Assembly: GCA_945859605.1 (NCBI GenBank)
Contig: OX243827.1
Span: 5,005,845 to 5,069,844 of the forward strand
Source: Lumbricus rubellus
Lineage: Eukaryota > Annelida > Clitellata > Crassiclitellata > Lumbricidae
DNA length: 64,000 bases
Direction of reading: 5' to 3'
Within the stretch, counting starts at the first letter, position 1; every line of letters starts with the position of its first letter. The notes below the pieces were generated by a model. That model saw only the letters and a program-made list of their open reading frames with translations, made no database searches and had not been told where the DNA came from. The translations under genes were made by a program, and so were the position numbers. Positions 9,985-21,800 of the stretch are shown in pieces.

Positions 9985-12745
9985 CTATTTTAAAAAAGTC
10001 GTTTTTAAAAATAACCGATCCAACAAAACGTGATTTTATCATTGAAGAGTTTCGGAAGACGAAGAAAAACATTCAACGAGATAATTTTACCCGAGAAACT
10101 AGGCGATATATTAGGATTGCAGCAACAATTGGTAAAGTCGTACAAGCCTATCGTCGACTCGCAATTCACGATATCGAAGGAACAAAATGCTTTGTTGTCC
10201 ACTATAAACTAGTGCGCTAAAGCGCTTCCCGCGTCAATCTCCTCTTCGTTAAAAGCCATAGGCCTACAGTTTCCCCAGCATCCCTCGATAGAGGCCTACG
10301 ATGATCCTAAGACGTTAGAACGTTAGAATTAGGAGAGCTGCAATAAATACTCCTCTAATAAAAAAATCAACGGATACGACGTTCGGTCTAAATTCTAAGG
10401 ACGGCGTATTTCATATCGGAGACACACCCGTATCGTTTCAGAACCACGATTTAACGGTGGGTGAAAAGACACGCCGGTAGTTACTCCAGGACTTTGGGAT
10501 CTACTGACGATGGCTAAACCGAACGAGTCGATTTACGACGCCAACGATCTGTCCGATTACGGCGAGATTCTAGACGCAACGAATGCTATGAAGCGAATAG
10601 TACAGAAACATTATTAAACCGATTTGGGATATAAAATCTGGAAAACAAGCGCTGAAGTCGGGTAAAGGAGTCGTCGTGATTCCGCAAGATCCGAATGCTT
10701 TAGTAGAAATGTTGCAATTACGATTGGCTAGCTACGGCGAAAAAAAAAACTTTTCTGTTTTATTGTGATTTTAGAACGGATACATAAAAAGGAAGCGTGA
10801 AGCGAAAACAAAGTCTGCAGACGAGTACAAAAAATTACGAAGTGAAGTGCAAAGAATGCTGCGCAGGGACAAACAAACGGAGCTAGAAACGTTATGCAGT
10901 GAGTTGGAGGAAAACGCAAAAAGAGGCAACAACAGATCCGTCTTGCAGACCGTAAAGAGGCTCACCAAATCGTTCACTCCGCGCACTAAAGCCATTAAAG
11001 ACAACGTAGGGACAAAAATTGTGGACCCGAAGAAGGTGAATGAAAGATGGCAAGAATACTGCGAGGAGTTGTATGACGATGTGGACGATCACACAGATAT
11101 AGATGTTCAAGAAAGGGAACCACCACCTTTGAAGGAAGAAATTAGGCGATCTTTGTTAAAATCAACTACAAGAAAGGCACCAGGCCCAGATGCAATAGCC
11201 GCTGAACTGCTTAAGTACGGCGGGAAATGACGCTGACCAAACTTCACGACATATGCACGGAGGTGTGGAGAAACGGGGAGTGGCCAGAGGAGTGGACACA
11301 GTCAACTTTCATCCCGCTTTTCAAGAAAGGTGACCCGCTTTATTGCGGAAACTACCGTACTATCGCGCTGGTCTCTCATGCAAGCAAGATCCTGTTACGT
11401 GTGATTCTAGAACGGATACAATCCAAACTTGAAAGCGAGATCGCCCAAGAACAAGCTGGTTTTAGACCTAGAAGAGGCACACGTGACCAAATCGCAAACT
11501 TCCGAATAATTCTCGAAAAAGCAAGGGAAAGGAACCAACCACTATATTTCTGCTTCATTGACTTCACAAAAGCGTTTGACATGATACAACATGACAAACT
11601 CTGGTTAACCATGTTAGAAATGGGTTTCCCGCCTCAAATAGTTCAGCTGCTGCAGAAACTTTATAAACAACAACGCGCAAATATTAGGACAGATGGACTC
11701 ACGTCACCATGGTTCAGAGTTAAGAAAGGAGTGCGTCAAGGGTGTAACCTTTCACCGTGCCTTTTCAACATTTTAGCTGAACAAGTAATGAGAAAAGCCT
11801 TGGAAGGATTCACCGGTGGATTCAGAATCGGGGGTAAAACCATTAACAACCTAAGATACGCGGACGACATTGTGTTACTGACTACATCACCAGAGGAGCT
11901 ACAAGAATTGGTGGACAGAATTGAGAGATCTGCAAACGAGTATAGCATGAAGATTAATGCTGCAAAGACAAAGGTCATGACAAATACGGACACGTTGTTG
12001 GATATAAGAGTAATCAATGGTAGATTAGAACAGGTAGACTCCTTTGTCTATCTGGGAAGCAGAACAACGAAAGATGCAGACTGTAATGTAGAAGTAAAGT
12101 CAAGGTTAGCCATGGGTACATCAGTCATGAATAAGTTGACAAAGGTTTGGAAGAACAGGGCAATCAGCTCCAAGACAAAGATACGACTGATGAGGGCCTT
12201 AGTGTGGCCAGTGGCAACCTACGGTTGTGAGACGTGGACTCTAAAGAAGGAGGAGGAAAGATTTATACAGGCTTTAGAAAACAATTGCATTAGGAAACTA
12301 CTACGCATTTCATGGACAGAAATGGTGACGAGTTTACAAATTAGCAGGGACAAAAAGCGAGTTATTAGGCCATGTCAAAACCCGGAAATTACGATACTTC
12401 GGCCACATCCTGCGACAGCAGGACAATATTGAAAATAGTGTCATGACGGGATTAGTGCAGGGTGTTCGCGGTCGCGGTAGACCTAGAATATGCTGGCTTG
12501 ATAACATCACGCTGTGGACCGGTTTATCAGGAGCGGCGCTATTGCGGACTGTAAAGGATAGATATTGCTGGAGTACTTTGGTCCACTCATGTAGCCAACC
12601 GTCGCGCAGCGACGTCGGCGTATTAACATGACATGACAGCTACGGCGCTGGTAATACGGGAGCGAGAAACGAGATCATACGCCGAACTATTACGACAGAG
12701 AGTTATAGAAAAAGATCAGTATAAAAACTTAATGTTGCGATTATA
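9985..12745 (+). pseudogene. Remnant of the GTPGLWELLT-motif protein, split by an RTE-like LINE
   Basis: Similarity to the intact gene at 32072-32971 begins at KITDPTKRDFIIEEF and continues through LQQQLVKSYKPIVDSQ and PGLWDLLTMAKPN. It then breaks at 10739 where an RTE-like LINE is inserted and resumes at 12638 with GAGNTGARNEI to a TAA at about 12743. This copy keeps sense codons where the young element has a stop, which shows the ancestral C-terminus extended further. Confidence 0.8.
10740..12637 (+). mobile_element. RTE-like LINE copy with 10-bp target duplication
   Basis: It is flanked by AGCTACGGCG (10730-10739 and 12638-12647). Two frames (10847-11230 and 11227-12432), joined by a one-base shift, encode an RT domain: PLFKKGDP, EQAGFRPRRGTRDQ, FIDFTKAFDM, GVRQGCNLSPCLFN and the catalytic YADD at about 11858. 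They end with the C-terminal WPVATYGCETW and RGRGRPRICW motifs. The endonuclease is missing (5' truncation). The 3' end is an ACATGAC repeat, also found in the copies at 49962-50690 and 61660-62388. Confidence 0.85.
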
Positions 12746-12750
12746 AAAAA

Positions 12751-13490
12751 AATGCTCGTCGTCGCTAATAGAAGATATGCAAGAAAATACGTTATAGTAC
12801 GATACTATTACGGGGGTTTTCAAGAAGCTCTTAACTTCGGATGTCGCTAAACGAGCCGCATCGTCCGCCCTTAGCGTGGGTAAATACGCCGCGAGAGAGT
12901 TGGCTAAGACGTCTGAAAGAATACCTCTGTAGAGGCTGGATAAAACTGCAGCCAAACTCTTAGCATCATCGGTTCTGGCGCCGCGCGTGGTTGAAGATAT
13001 CGAAACGAAACCGGCGCTTACGCGGCTATCTTATCGCGGTTAATCGATAATGGTGGGGTGATACTGCTGGTACTAATATTAATAAGATACTAGCCGGTTA
13101 TTGAATTCAAAAGCCTTCTTCGAATGCCGTGTCCATTCGAGATCTCGTGCATAGTCTCAACAAAGAGTAGTAAAGTAAAGTCCCATCCCGTTCCATGAGG
13201 AACATAGGGAGGCGTTCATCTCCTTTTCCATAGCCCTGAGCCAGCAATGGACGAATTCCAAGGTCCTGGACACGGGGCCAGTGTTTCGCAGGACTTGCTG
13301 TTTACTTCCCAGCTTACGCTGGTACCAAATTATACGGCTTGGTGACAGAGGCACGTGTGCGTAAACAACTTGCCCAAGGTCGTTACCCGGAGTCGAACCC
13401 GCAACCTCCGGCTCCGTGAGCGGACGCGTTACCGGTCTGCCACCAGGTCGCAGTCTCAACAACAACAAAAATGGAGCGGGATTGAAACTA
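12751..13490 (+). pseudogene. Remnant of the small capsid-associated protein, split by a SINE
   Basis: It begins MLVVANRRYARKYVI, matching the start of the intact gene at 31610-32059. It continues with SDVAKRAASSALSVGKYA-like helices and ends with an IRDLVHSLN segment matching the intact C-terminus. A SINE is inserted in the last codons (13164-13451). Frames are disrupted. Confidence 0.75.
13164..13451 (-). mobile_element. tRNA-derived SINE with 11-bp target duplication
   Basis: The minus strand shows an A-box-like GGCAGACCGGTAACGCG and the B-box GGTTCGACTCC. The body is about 200 bp and the tail is CTTTACTTTACT. The direct repeat AGTCTCAACAA flanks it (13153-13163 and 13452-13462). It differs in body and tail from the SINEs at 7684 and 8160. 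Confidence 0.85.
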
Positions 13491-13517
13491 TTTAAAATAA
13501 AATATTTTATAATTAAA

Positions 13518-16500
13518 ATGCAGTCGGATATTCTAAACATTACGGTACCCTCGCCGGTCGACGAATGAATCGAAAAATACGAATAGCACGAATACGAACA
13601 GTGAGGCTCTTCGAAACTCGCCTCTCTTCTCTTCTACCTCGCAACTTGATACGCAATCAACTTCTCAACTCTACGATCTCTACTCCTCTACAATCAGCAA
13701 TATTCTTGACAAAATGCTTCGACTACGTGGTGCTAAGATTCGTGTTCGACCGCTTGCTGTCTGGTTCGACCGAGATTGTCATCAACTGCGTCGTCGGACC
13801 CGCTGTCTTGAACGGCGTTTTCGACGCTCTAAAGATCCAGCCGATCGCCTCGTCTGGATCAATCAACTGCACTCCCTCTACCGTCTCTATCGTCAGAAAG
13901 AGTCGACATATTGGCAGAATTTGGTTATCAGAAACTCTAAGAATCCTAAACGTCTCTGGTCCGCTATCTCTGGTCTACTCGGTCGATCCTCCCGTACAAC
14001 TTCGACTCCTTCTTTTACAGCGGACGATTTCCTACACATGCTCACAAAGAAACTGGACGATCTTCGTACTTCTACTGCCGATTCCATACCTCCTTCCTAC
14101 ACTGCTACCGAGTCGGCTTTCAACGATTTTCGACCGATTCTTGAATCAGAACTACGTCATCTGCTCTCTACATATAATTTAAAATCTTGTGAACATTTGT
14201 TATAGTAGATGTTCTTGATGACATTGTACTTATTTAATAGGTTTCTTTTAGAAGGTCACCTCCCAGCATCTGAGAAACGTGCTCTTGTATTTCCCTTTCT
14301 CAAGAAGCCAAACCTGGATCCTAGCCTGTGCCAAAATTATCGCCCTATTGCAAATCTTTCCTTTCTCTCTAAGACTTTAGAGCGTCTTGTTTCTTTGCAA
14401 CTGCTCCCTTATCTTGAACAATAGGGCCTTCTACCTCCCAGACAATCTGGTTTTAGAGCACACCACTCGACTGAAACTGCTCTTCTTTCTCTTCTTTCAG
14501 ACATCTATTCTGCTATGGATAAATCACAGATTACTCTTCTGGCTCTTTTTGATGCATCTTCAGCATTTGATATGGTAGACCATGATATTCTACTACATCG
14601 TCTTGAAACTTCTTTTGGTCTTAGCGGCTTTCCTCTTCTTTGGTTTCGTTCATATCTTACTGATCGTACCCAAATGGTTATACTCATGGGTTCCTGTTAA
14701 ATTCGGAGTTCCTCAAGGATCCGTACCGGGTCCACTTCTTTATATCTTGTTTATAGCTGATATTCCTCTTCTGTTTGCTAAGCACTTAGCCACTGGTCAC
14801 CTTTATGCTGATGATGTCCAAACTTTTGTTCATGGCTTCTCTTACCAACAACTTGCCCTCTTCTTGGATGACCTCAAATCGTCTGTCGCTTAACTCTTCC
14901 AAGACTCAGTTGATCTGGTTGGGCACTCGTCAACAGCTTAATAAGCTTGATTATGTTTTACCTGCCAAGCATTTTCCTCAATTTACGTTCGTGGCAAACG
15001 TCCGTGACCTTGGTGTTACTATTGACAATACTCTTTCCTTCTCTACACATAATATTATTGCTAATATTTCTCGGTCCAGCTTCTATCGTCTACGTCGTTT
15101 ACGTGCCATTCGGCGATCTGTCTCTTCGTCGATTTTTTCTTCTATGGTCCATGCCTTCATTTGTTCCCGCATTGACTAGTGTAACTCATTACTCATGGGC
15201 TACTTAAACTCCGCCTTGCTCCTCTCCAGTCGGTACTTAATGCATCTGCTCGTTTGATTGCTCGCCTCCCTCGTTTCTCTCACATTTCGGCTTTCATGAT
15301 TGAGCACCTTCATTAGCTTCCTTTGACTGCCCGGATTCAATATAAAATTCTTTCTCTCACCTATAAGATGTTTTTGGGTCTAGCGCCTCGCTACCTTTGT
15401 GATCTCATCAGGAAGTTTTTCTCAGCCGTCCTCTCCGCTCTTTAGACCGTCATGATCTTCTTGTTCGACGATCTCGGACTGCCACAGCCCAACACCGCGC
15501 CTTTGCCTCTGTCTGCCATTTATTGTGGAATGGCCTTCCTACTATTATTCGTGCTCAGATTTTATCTGGAGATTTTACTTTTTCTGCCAGATGTCTTAAG
15601 ACTTTTCTTTTTCCAGGAGTTCTTCGCACTGGGAGCGCCTCTGATTAAGTTGTACTGTGAGAGGCGCTTTATAAATCCTAGAATAGAATAGAATAGAATA
15701 GAATAGAATAGAATAGAACAAGCAGCGAGAACGAATCTTAACTCAGCCGGCGAGATTCGCATAAATGTCGAAACTCAAAATCTATTTATCATCCCGCCGA
15801 ATCTTACCTGTTCTTCGAAGGTAGGTTGGTTAAAGGAGATGAAACGGCTAACGCTGATGCAATACGATACTATTACGCTAGCAACAATCTGGAAAGTCGA
15901 CGTCGTTAAAATCTCATGGTTTATGCCGCACGTTACTCGGGTGGATATGGAGAAAATGCAATTGTGCAAACTATCGAATCGAAACAACGATCTTATGCAT
16001 CTTTTCAGTCAAATTGCGTATTCCCTATCGAATCAAGATATCGAAACGATATTTCACCCGGGGCAGCAAGCAACGACTATGCTGGGTTTGCTGAACTATC
16101 TGGACGACTTCGCCAAAGTTTAATCAAGTATGGTGTAAAGATACCGCATCAACAGCGGTTGTAGCTGATAATGCCAAGCGTATCTTATTCTAAAACCAAC
16201 GACTACCGTCACTAAAGAAACGTTTAGTTTCGTCGTGCCCCTTAAACATATGTTTTGGGATTCTGCGAGGATTACGATAAAATATTATACTGTTTTAAGC
16301 ACACGCTAACAAATCGCAAATTGGACGACGACGATATTTTTATACTGGCTGCTGCGGCTGCAAGAAAAGTCGACGTCGTTAAAATCTCGCGGTTTATGCC
16401 GCACGTTACTCGGGCGGATAGGGAGAAAATGCAATTGTACAAAACTATCAAATCAAAAGCATCGGTTCCCGTCGCGTATCGAGCGCGCCAATGCGATACT

Positions 16501-16986
16501 ATAAACGACTACTTTTAGTTGGCGACTTAGCGTCAAGACGGCTTCGGAAAAACCTAGATGGATAGCCGTAGGATTTCAAACCGACCGGAGCAGAGACAAA
16601 GAACATTAACCCATCGATTTTCGATCATTGTAACCTCAAAAACATGTATGTGATGATGAATCAAGAGAGATATCCGGCGGTCGACTACGACCTATCATTC
16701 CCCAACAAGAAATTTTCGAGGATACGTTTAGCGAAAAGTTATACGGAATGGACCAGTTGATTATGAAAAGCAACATCGCTCCAGCCGATATACGCTCATA
16801 GTATTCGACGTTAGTAAACAGTCGGAACGATTGAAATCGTCGGTCGTCGATATCCAAATCAAAGCTACTTTCAGCGCCGCGGCCCCACCCGAAACGCAAG
16901 TTTACACGGTAATAATTTCGGATAAGTTGTTAAACTTCCAGTCCGACGGGCAGAAAATGAGCGTGGTGTACAAAACGCCTTTATGA
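13518..16986 (+). pseudogene. Major capsid protein remnant, split by an L2-like LINE
   Basis: The start (MQSDILNITV, 13518) matches the intact MCP start. After the LINE insertion it continues with AGEIRINVETQNLF, DLMHLFSQIAYSLSNQ, WFMPHVTRADREKMQLY and the C-terminus KLLNFQSDGQKMSVVY. A segment around WFMPHVT occurs twice (about 15893-15976 and 16364-16449), and the first copy is out of place, so there was an internal duplication or rearrangement. Non-functional. Confidence 0.8.
13602..15716 (+). mobile_element. L2/CR1-like LINE copy
   Basis: Broken frames encode WFDRDCHQLRRRTR and SKNPKRLWSAISGLLGR in the connector, then RT motifs: NYRPIANLSFLSKTLERL, QSGF, FDASSAFDMVDH, GVPQGSVPGPLLY and LYADDVQ (catalytic YADD near 14805). 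The 3' untranslated end has GGGAGCGCCTCTGA and GAGGCGCTTTATAAAT followed by a (GAATA)n tail at 15681-15715. It is 5'-truncated (no endonuclease) and sits inside the MCP remnant. GAACA at both junctions may be a short target duplication. Confidence 0.85.
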
Positions 16987-16999
16987 AAATATATTTCTT

Positions 17000-17905
17000 G
17001 TTTAAAGATTATCTTGAACTATATAAAATCAATCTGCCAGATTTGCAAAAGTTAGCGAAAGAGATTAGATGAGCCTCTCAACTCAACAAACCGAAACTGA
17101 TAGCGCTGCTGATCCAGAAAGGAGTGATTCCCGAGAACGCCTCCCTGTAAAGTAAACCGAAATTATCGAGAAAAGAATATCTAAAAGAATATCAAAAAGA
17201 ATATTGGAAAGATAGTCGGAAAGAAGGTAAAGTCGCTGACGATGGTAGATACGATAGATTGAAAACTATTAGAAACAACCCGAGACGAGTCGTTATCTTA
17301 GACCGGTGTAAAGGTTTCAAATTACCCCCATTACCCCCTCATAAACATTACCCCCGATAACTTGAAACCGGTTTCAGATTACCCCCCCCCCCCCCCGAAA
17401 ACTAGATTTGCATCAATCATCGCATTTATTGCACTAACAAAATTTGAAAAATCATCCCGCTTCTTGTTTTGGTCTGAATATTTTCATCCGTCATCCCACT
17501 TTGTGGTTTGTTATCAATATTTTAATCGGGAAAAAATAATAGCCTCGAAGCCATTTTTCTCCATGTAATTTCAGCGGCGCTTTAGTATTTTAGTCACAGA
17601 TGAAAATATTGATAACAAACCACGAAGTGAGATGACGGATGCTTCAGACCGAAACAAGAAGCGGGATAATTTTTCTGATATTGTTAGTGCAATAAATGCG
17701 ATGATTGATGTAAATTGCAGTTTGCAGGGGGGGTAATGTTTAGGAGGGGGTAATATGAAACCTTTACACAGGGAAACTGAGTATCCATCAATGTACAAAG
17801 CGGCTAAAGCTCACGGACAAAGCGCTCGACGAAGTACAACGGAAAAGTATGGAGATACGCAATTACGGTGTACGATGCAAACGAAAACGACGAGACAGTT
17901 AACAT
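17000..17905 (+). pseudogene. SAP-like / NUMOD-like gene remnant, absent from the young Polinton at this position
   Basis: After the MCP stop a coding remnant shows INLPDLQKLAKEIR and KPKLIALLIQKG, a SAP-like helix pair. A basic segment (KEYQKEYWKDSRKEGK) follows, and then, after a MITE insertion, EYPSMYKAAKAHG and KYNGKVWRYAI, resembling the NUMOD repeats that accompany homing endonucleases. The young Polinton has only 56 bp between its MCP stop and the hairpin. The functional label is weak; the coding look is clearer. Confidence 0.45.
17306..17769. mobile_element. Palindromic MITE with CCCCC-rich ends
   Basis: The termini are inverted copies of GTGTAAAGGTTTCA followed by ATTACCCCC blocks. 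The arms (about 17400-17530 and 17590-17720) are reverse complements over more than 100 bp with a short spacer, so the element could fold into a long hairpin. It has no coding region. It splits the preceding gene remnant. Confidence 0.8.
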
Positions 17906-17945
17906 ATAAATATAATCAAACATCTCCCGAATAATGAGGCTTACT

Positions 17946-17979
17946 GATACGTATCGCGTGTACTCGAACGATAGGTATC
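17946..17979. terminator. Hairpin at the convergent gene junction (old Polinton)
   Basis: GATACGTATCG and CGATAGGTATC form an 11-bp stem with one mismatch and a 12-nt loop. It lies between the plus-strand capsid block and the minus-strand fiber remnant, the same position as the perfect hairpin at 30203-30236 in the young Polinton. A bidirectional transcription end signal is inference. Confidence 0.55.
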
Positions 17980-18052
17980 TACGGTTAAAAATACGGGCCT
18001 AGTACAAAAACTCGGTCTGCAAGAATTGGCCTAACCGGTACAGTTTGGCCGG

Positions 18053-19974
18053 TGTAGTGCGATATACTGTCCGGCAACAAATACTATCCGAAACTCTCTG
18101 TCATTGGTTCACGTGACAAATGACGTCAGATAGCAACGTTAGACGCCCCAGCCTCGTTTTCGTTGACAAATATGATCCGGGCTGCTTGTAAGTTGATTGC
18201 GGGAAGCAGAATGCGGGATCTTTATAAATAATATTACATAATTAGAAATCCCTCTACCTTTAGTCTATTTATTTATCATGAACGAGACATTATTGCAATC
18301 TTATTGCGTTGCAATGTCTCCGAAACTTTGGTCAGAAATTCTGAAGATTAGGCCTTTGTAACCTGCGATCCCTGATGTGTTCAAGTTAGCAGGCATATTG
18401 ATATTGAGATTCGCGATATACATATTCGTTTCGGGTGTGACCTCCCCACTCTACGCCAGCATGTTATCCATTGCGCTACCTGGCCCCCGGGCTTAATAAT
18501 CACAATCAGAACTACCTAGACAAATAGTCGCTAGAGCGTTTAAATCATAAGTCCGTTTTTACACATTTAAATACACGGTCGAAAATTTGGGAAGTTTGAA
18601 GAGCTACAATAGTGACAATAATGATTTAAACACTCTAGCGACTATTGGTCTAGGTAGGTAGTTCGGATGGTGATTATAAAGCCTTGTTAAGCGTTATTGG
18701 ATGGATAGGGTCTGAGTATGACATTTCAAGTGCCAAACTTTACGTCTAGGTAGTAGGCCTACGTGTGGTGATTAGTATGCTCTGTTAAGCTTTATTGGAT
18801 GGATAGGGTCTGAGTATGACATTTGAAGTGCCAAACTTTACGTCTAGGTAGTACTGGTGGTGATTAGTATGCTCTGTTAAGCTTTGTTGGATGGATAGGG
18901 TCTGAGTATGACATTTGAAGTGCCAAACTTTGCTCATTTGATGGATTGAAATACACGGTCGATAATATGTGATATTTGGAAGGTTACAATAGGAATAATG
19001 ATGATTTAAACGCAATCGCGACTATTGTTCTGGGTAGTGGTGATGGTGTTTAATATGTCCTATTAAGCGCTCTGGGATGGATAGAGTCCAAATATGTGAA
19101 TTTACCAAGTGAAATTACCAGTTCGCGCGTGCTTGGCGTTTGTGCCTTCTAGGGGGGTCACCCGCGAATCGAATATATGGTAGGCGAATCTCAACCCCAA
19201 TATGCTTGCTAACTTGACGCACATAGATCCCTGGTTTAAGCCTACAGATCGAGGAATGGTAAAGCAACCATAACGTGGTAAACAGTATTAAATAATTGCC
19301 AGATTTAAGGGTTGATGGAGAAGAACCGATCGAGAGGTTAAGTTGTTTTGAGGATGGATGATCAAGGTGATTAATTAGTTGCAGCTGTTTCTGTTCACAG
19401 AATCTGCAGAGATGTTATATTATTACATGGTAATATTTGCAGTTAAGCCTCACTTGTGGTAACGAAGCTCACTAGCGACACCCTCCTTTTTTATTCAGGC
19501 ATGGGACTGGTATTTGCAGAGTGCAACCAGTGACGGAGTTACACAGATGTATTTGAAAAGCATTATAAAATTTTAAATTTTCATGGTTCGACACCCTATT
19601 TTCGTGCATGAAGTTCCTTAATAAACGATCCAATTTCGAACACAGATTTTCCATTCTAAAAATAGAAAACAAGTTCCTACTGACTTAACACCGCTTCGTT
19701 CGTAAGAATAACGTTTTCCCACATTTATTTGCACACTCGCAATGTGACTAGCCCATTATATCACTTACATGCATTGCATGTATTACAATAGTTCTTTGCA
19801 TACAGAGTTATATGCATCATAAAGCGAATTATTCCTGATAAACCTCGAAAAGCAACCCGGATAGTATTTGTCAACGGATTGGATTTCGCACGTATGTCGT
19901 GCGATATTGTATCCTGGCAACGAAGTGGGCGTGGCCGGATAGTATTTGTTGCCCGGATAGTATTTCGCACTACA
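18053..19974. mobile_element. TGT...ACA transposon, non-autonomous copy
   Basis: TIRs begin TGTAGTGCGA and contain the subterminal pair ATACTGTCCGG / ATACTATCCG, the same layout as the element at 42039-44358. The next block (CTGTCATTGGTTCACGTGAC) is also shared with it. CCGG lies just outside the left end (18049-18052), but the right flank is GCGT, so no duplication is preserved there. The interior has no transposase. It holds a large inverted repeat (about 18360-18460 against 19148-19245) and tandem repeats. Confidence 0.75.
18686..18935. repeat. Tandem repeat, about 2.6 units of 92-98 bp
   Basis: Units beginning GTTAAGC start near 18686, 18784 and 18876 and share GGATGGATAGGGTCTGAGTA and GTGCCAAACTTT. 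They sit inside the TGT...ACA transposon. A second, diverged direct repeat (AAATACACGGTCGA) flanks them at about 18569 and 18949. Confidence 0.85.
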
Positions 19975-19978
19975 GCGT

Positions 19979-20039
19979 CACAGGGACGTTGCTGGTTCCC
20001 TGTGGCGGAGGATGGATGCAGTTTAAAGTCGTGCCCAGG
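19979..20039 (+). repeat. 61-bp dispersed repeat, copy 1
   Basis: The stretch starting CACAGGGACGTTG and ending GTCGTGCCCAGG recurs in the same orientation at 41120-41180 with about four differences. Both copies lie inside remnants of the old Polinton next to other insertions. Identity unknown. Confidence 0.75.
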
Positions 20040-20284
20040 ACATTTGCTTTTTACACATATCCATTATTATAATCGAACCACCACTCCGCGGGTTTCTTAT
20101 CAAGAACGAATCCGCTAAGTCGGTATACGCCCGTACGAGGAATTAACCCGTCAGCCGCCGTATGCGCTGAATCCGTATTCTTCTCGATCAGCAGGGAGTC
20201 CTTCCACTTTGGTTAAATGGCGTGCACTACGCATTTGAGATTTTACCCAAATGAAAGCTGGGTCATTTACAATTTTATGAACTG

Positions 20285-21149
20285 ATAGTACAGGGATGTG
20301 TATTATCTCCATATTTGTTCAATATCGTCGCAGAGATGGCAATGAGAGACACTCTAGAAACATACAAAGGAGGCTTATAAGATAGGAGGGAGGAAAGTCA
20401 CGAACTTAAGGTATGCAGACGATATAGTGCTAATCGCGGAGGAACTGCAGGACCTGGTGCAGAGGCTGATAGGAGCTGGTCGTAAATACGGATTAATAAT
20501 AAATCAGGGGAAGACAAAGCTCATGGCAACCGACACGACGACACTGAACATCTACATAGAAGGAAACATGTTGCAGCAGATAGAACATATACAATAATTG
20601 GGGCTACAATCACGTCAGATGGTGGAAGTGAGGAGGATATTAGAACACGCGTAGGAATGGCGAAAAAAGTATTATCCGGATTGGGCACTTTATGGAAAAA
20701 CAAAGGAATCACCACACAGACAAAGCTGAGATTGTTGAGAACTTTGGTATGGCCAATAGCAACATACGGGGCAGAAGCTTGGACATATAGAAAGAGCGAA
20801 CAGAAAAGATTAAAGTCCTTTGAAACAACATCATACAGAAGAATGCTGAGAATACCATGGACAGCGAAGAAGAGGAACGAGGAGGTACTGAGAGAAGTGG
20901 GTGGAGAACAACTCTGGAGTGCAATTGTCAAAAGGAAGTTGCAGTATTTCGGCAAACTGCCTCGAAAAAGACGTGATAACCGGTGAAACTGAGGGAGCAA
21001 GGGGAAGAGGTAGACCAAGAAGAATGTGGATGGATGATGTGAAGGAATGGACGGGATTGTCGATGGAGCAGGTGGTACGAGCAGCACAGCAGAAAGATCT
21101 CTGGAGAAGAATTGTTCATGATGCCGCCAACGTTCGGAGTATTGAATAA
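20285..21149 (+). mobile_element. RTE-like LINE fragment, C-terminal half
   Basis: Fragmented frames show QGCVLSPYLFNIVAEMAMR, then GMAKKVLSGLGTLWKN, RTLVWPIATYGAEAW and RMLRIPWTAK, and finally RGRGRPRRMWMDDVKEW, the standard end of RTE-like ORFs. It is a different subfamily from the copy at 10740. It is truncated at the 5' side and frameshifted. Confidence 0.75.
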
Positions 21150-21189
21150 GGCAACGACGACGACGAGTACAGGGATGATCTAGTCATCA

Positions 21190-21800
21190 TATACGTATAA
21201 TTGCATGACCTCAATTCCCTGGTTAAGCCAAACCTGTACCGTAAATCTGTAATACTGATAAGCTGTCGTCGTCGAAAAACCAAGAGTCACCCGATGTGAG
21301 ATTGTTAAAGGTTCTGTACGCCTCATGCCCCGCGTTATTCGAACTGGCGCTAGCGACGAATCCTGTCACAATTAGGAATGTACCCAACGTGGCACTTTTT
21401 CAGAGATTTATCGTCGTAATTCTTAGTTGCAGCATCTTGAGCTAAAAGAGGATCACCTAAATCGGTGATATAATAATATTACTATTCATTCAGATATTTT
21501 GGTAAACGTCGATTTTACGATCGTTAGGCGCTCTACCGATTCTCATTATATTTTCTATACCCATTTTGCAAAGGAATCCTTCAGCCGTTTGTAATGTAAT
21601 AAGATTGTTTAATAGACATTGCATTTTATTCGATGTGCTACTTAAAAGTATAGTAAATTCTTTATTCCCTCTCAAGTCCTTACAACTCATTGAACGCAAA
21701 CGATCGGAGCCAACGTTTAAGAATAGATTGCCAGTCATGGTATCGCCAGATTTAGACACTTTCGAAGCAGTTTGTTCATCAACGTATTTCTTATTCGTCA
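21190..21800 (-). pseudogene. First fiber-like gene remnant, C-terminal half
   Basis: The minus strand begins with LTNKKYVDEQTASKVSKSG, equivalent to LTNKKYVDEQLTSKV in the intact fiber 1, and continues into a distinct C-terminal domain with SGDSWFFDDDS and a terminal LQIYGTGLA. The start of the gene is missing here. A matching fiber N-terminus that stops just before this point lies at 39610-39905 on the same strand, so the gene was probably split by later insertions. Confidence 0.65.

Larger units (their letters stand above)
17995..20225 (-). pseudogene. Second fiber-like gene remnant, split by a DNA transposon
   Basis: The part at 17995-18052 matches the last codons of the intact fiber 2 (FLQTEFLY at the end). 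The part at 20083-20225 matches its head domain (TDSAYTAAD, IPRTGVYRLSGF) on the same strand. Between them lies a TIR transposon (18053-19974) and a 61-bp repeat. The order and strand mirror the young element. Confidence 0.75.

Noticed and set aside
7860..13440. Possible tRNA genes at B-box-like sequences (7684-7906, 8160-8350, 13164-13451)
   Set aside because: The tRNA-like heads do not fold as complete tRNAs and each is followed by a SINE body, a tail and (in two cases) flanking target duplications.
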